Both the position numbers and the translations under genes were made by a program. Shown here in pieces: positions 61,640 to 64,000 of a DNA stretch of 64,000 bases. Numbering within the stretch: the stretch's first letter is position 1; the number at the start of each line of letters is the position of its first letter. The notes beneath the pieces were generated by a model that did no database searches, was not told where the DNA came from, and worked only from the letters and a program-made list of their open reading frames with translations. The DNA comes from Agelaius tricolor (lineage: Eukaryota; Chordata; Aves; Passeriformes; Icteridae): NCBI GenBank assembly GCA_023055355.1, contig JALJCS010000004.1, positions 27,804,744 through 27,868,743 on the forward strand, read 5' to 3'.

Positions 61640-64000
61640 TTGTCACTTGCTTCCTCATCCTTGGTATAATTATTTGGGCCATCACATGTGGCATTAGAAA
61701 AGGCTACTGATAAAGTAGAAAGAACACTTTGTTTTGAATAGATTATGCATGAGTTACCAAATGTATCTTGCAATATTTTGATAATCAGTTATTCATTATC
61801 ATAGCTCATGTAGCTTCTGTCAAGACATATAAAGACATGGATTTGACTTTATGAGCTCTCCAGAAGATTTGAGGGCCTATCTTGTTAACTGAAACAGGCT
61901 TATGTTGTGAGATGATAGAGGATATCCTCCTTACTCAATTTCAACTCTAAGGATCTTCTTGATTTTATTTATATTCCTTGATCCAGGCTGATAATTTTTT
62001 TTCCTAGAGTTCTCCTTAAGAATTTGCTTCTTTAAACATTATTTCATAGAGAATCAAAGTGTCACAAAAAAACATTTCTAAAACCTGGATAAATACACAT
62101 TGCTCCTATAGCTGAATTTTATAGCTACACAACATCTATATCCCTTTATTTTTTCTTTTTTCCCACCTAGTCAAGTAGTGTTCTTGCCAGTGCATTGCTA
62201 ACAAAATGCTTTTCTTACAATGCAGAGTTTTTTGAATTAATTTCCAATTTCAGAGGCCTTTTATTCTATAGGTGGCAGAGGTAAAGGCTTTTTCCTCCTT
62301 CCTCTCCTTTCAGGGACATGAGATTCTCTTATGATTACATCAAATTAATTAAAAAAAAAATTAAGGAAATCTTCAACTTTTTAATTTTTGAGAATTTAAA
62401 TTAGAATTAGGTACTTCTGTGCAAATGAGCACTTAATGTGTTATAACTGCTATGCAATAGCAACAAAAATTTAACTCCTCATTATTTGTGGTGTTTCATA
62501 TCCATGTCTCATTCTTCCAGCATTTGGGCTCCATGGAAACAGAACTGTGAACCCAGAAATTTTTTTTGTTCAGAGACCTTATCTTATATTTGCAGGCACT
62601 AAATGTCTTAAAGGGAAAGCATCTGAGGTCTTTGTCATGTGATTTTATTTGTAGATTCCTTATAAATACGCATAAATTCAGATCTGCTGGCTTTACAAAT
62701 TTCTCTGTCTATTGTTGTTAGAGCTCTGCATGTGTCTCCAAGGAAAAGGCAGAAGTCCTGAAAAACAAGTTACTCTTTTTCCTTCAGATTATTTGCCCTT
62801 CCTTACTCTTCTTCACAACAACTGAGAGCTTCCAACCTTTATTACTGTATGTAACAAGGAATTTTTTCTCCTCGCGAATGTAAGGACACCATGTTTTGAC
62901 TTCATCTCTCAGGAAAAGGTTAAGAACCCTGGTGAAGTGAGGGCAAAGGGTTACACATGACTAACAAGCGTCAAGCAGCTAATGCCTATTGCCTTTGCAT
63001 CTCCCTGATCTTCTGTTCCCTCTTTCTTCCTTCATCTTCAATCTGACTGCATATCAAATTCTCATATAAGTGATCCTCACAGGCTCTTGAGGAGGAAAAA
63101 AGCAAGTTAATCTTCAGCATGTACTGTAAATTTAGTCAAAAGTAAAAAGATAAAGATAAGTAAAGAAAAAAAGTAGTTGAAAGATTAAGGTAGTGGACCT
63201 TTGGACTTCTAATGAATAAGTACTATGGGCTAGAAAGAGGAATTAAGAACCAGCACTTTTGGATTTTAATGAGGACAAGCTATAGCTTGATTAGGAAGGA
63301 AGAGAATGTGCAGATTAAAACTAGATTATTTGTGGAGATCCCATATATGGAAGCGAGGAGATTAAGAATCACAGATTGAATTCATCCAGGACTACAATAA
63401 TAATAATATATATATTATTACTATATATATATATATAATTTGAGAGAATTGGATGGTCTTTCTTTTTTGAAACAAACTTCAAGCTCTACTACCAATCATG
63501 AATTAGCATGTCTTATAAATCACACATATTTTTCAAGTGAAATTTTAACTAACAAACCTAGATATCACCTAATAGAATACAAAATAAGCACTTGTGGCAA
63601 TTCTTTCTGAACTCATGAATCTAATTCTGGGGAATTTTCATTGTACAAAAAGGTACTTGGTTACCAAGAGCCTGAATAGGGTTTTGATTCATCTAACAAG
63701 TGTATGTATATTTTTAGCACTTTGAAGCTGTTACTGATTGCCAGTGAGTTTAGACATTTCTTTTCACCAAAGCCATGTCACTGTTTTTAACTGGCAATGA
63801 GTCAGTCTAGAGGTACTTATAGAAGAAAAATGGTACCACTAATGTTCAGGCTACCAAATTACGTTCAAGCTGTCAAGGATTCAGTGGTATTGGGGGAAAA
63901 AAAAGCATTCTTTTATTACATTTATAATAGTAACTTTGTGAGTTGGTATGCACCTGACTTCATTATTTCCTTAACTTTGAGCATTTTAGAATCTTAGCTA
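61640..64000. other. AT-rich non-coding stretch
   Basis: Unique sequence up to the window edge. It contains an AAT/AT tract at 63396-63440. No gene, RNA or transposon is recognised. The frame at 63797-63997 reaches almost to the window edge and has no motif. Confidence 0.5.
63396..63440. repeat. (AAT)n plus (AT)n compound microsatellite
   Basis: A few AAT units run into AT units with a 'ttattac' interruption. Part of it reads as an AT palindrome. Confidence 0.85.

Noticed and set aside
1..64000. CRISPR arrays, tRNA or rRNA genes, bacterial-type operons, prophage or toxin-antitoxin systems
   Set aside because: There are no regularly spaced direct repeats of CRISPR size, no cloverleaf-forming conserved boxes and no close-packed long frames. 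The CR1 and ERVL content identifies the DNA as avian nuclear sequence.

Overview
This window reads as non-coding nuclear DNA from a bird. It is AT-rich and stop-dense on both strands. It holds no tRNA or rRNA gene, no operon, no ribosome-binding-site-spaced gene, no CRISPR array and no long conserved reading frame. The recognisable elements are typical of birds: 5'-truncated CR1 LINEs with the 3' tail (ATTCTATG-like), ERVL-type LTRs and one decayed ERVL provirus, very few other repeats, and short microsatellites. The LTR types and mixed CR1 subfamilies suggest a neoavian, perhaps passerine, genome. That is inference from family knowledge, not a database match.

Layout. 1-1.8 kb: a CR1 tail (minus) and an ERVL-like LTR (minus). 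3.8-5.6 kb: a GC-richer repeat cluster with a 0.9 kb CR1 (plus), a 59-bp module that recurs inverted at 8.1 kb, and an older CR1 piece (plus). 5.6-11.7 kb: mostly unique AT-rich sequence. 11.8-12.6 kb: a possible LTR interrupted by an (ATCT)n microsatellite, then a strong hairpin. 12.6-29 kb: unique sequence with two minus-strand CR1 fragments (16.8 and 23.5 kb), several short perfect inverted repeats, and a candidate terminal exon on the minus strand at 28.7-29.0 kb. 29.6-29.9 kb: a second LTR of the kind seen at 1.4 kb. 30.3-31.0 kb: two strong palindromes. 36.2-38.3 kb: an ERVL LTR followed by gag and RNase H remnants, with most of pol and the 3' LTR missing. 38.4-43.7 kb: unique sequence with enhancer-like blocks. 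43.7-45.5 kb: the longest CR1 (1.8 kb, plus). 45.5-57.8 kb: unique sequence. 57.8-58.8 kb: a CR1 (plus) split by a younger CR1 3' fragment (minus). 58.8-64 kb: unique sequence with a pyrimidine-rich block at about 61 kb.

No gene can be called with confidence. The best protein-coding candidate is a 105-codon minus-strand frame (28679-28999) with one membrane segment, an AG acceptor at its upstream edge and AATAAA just after its stop. Everything else long in the frame translations is either antisense to CR1 or LTR sequence, or chance. The window is most likely intergenic or inside a very long intron. I did not find a new multi-gene system. The items most worth a second look are the shared 59-bp module (5.0 and 8.1 kb), the 42-bp quasi-palindrome at 30.9 kb, the candidate exon, the internally deleted ERVL and the nested CR1.
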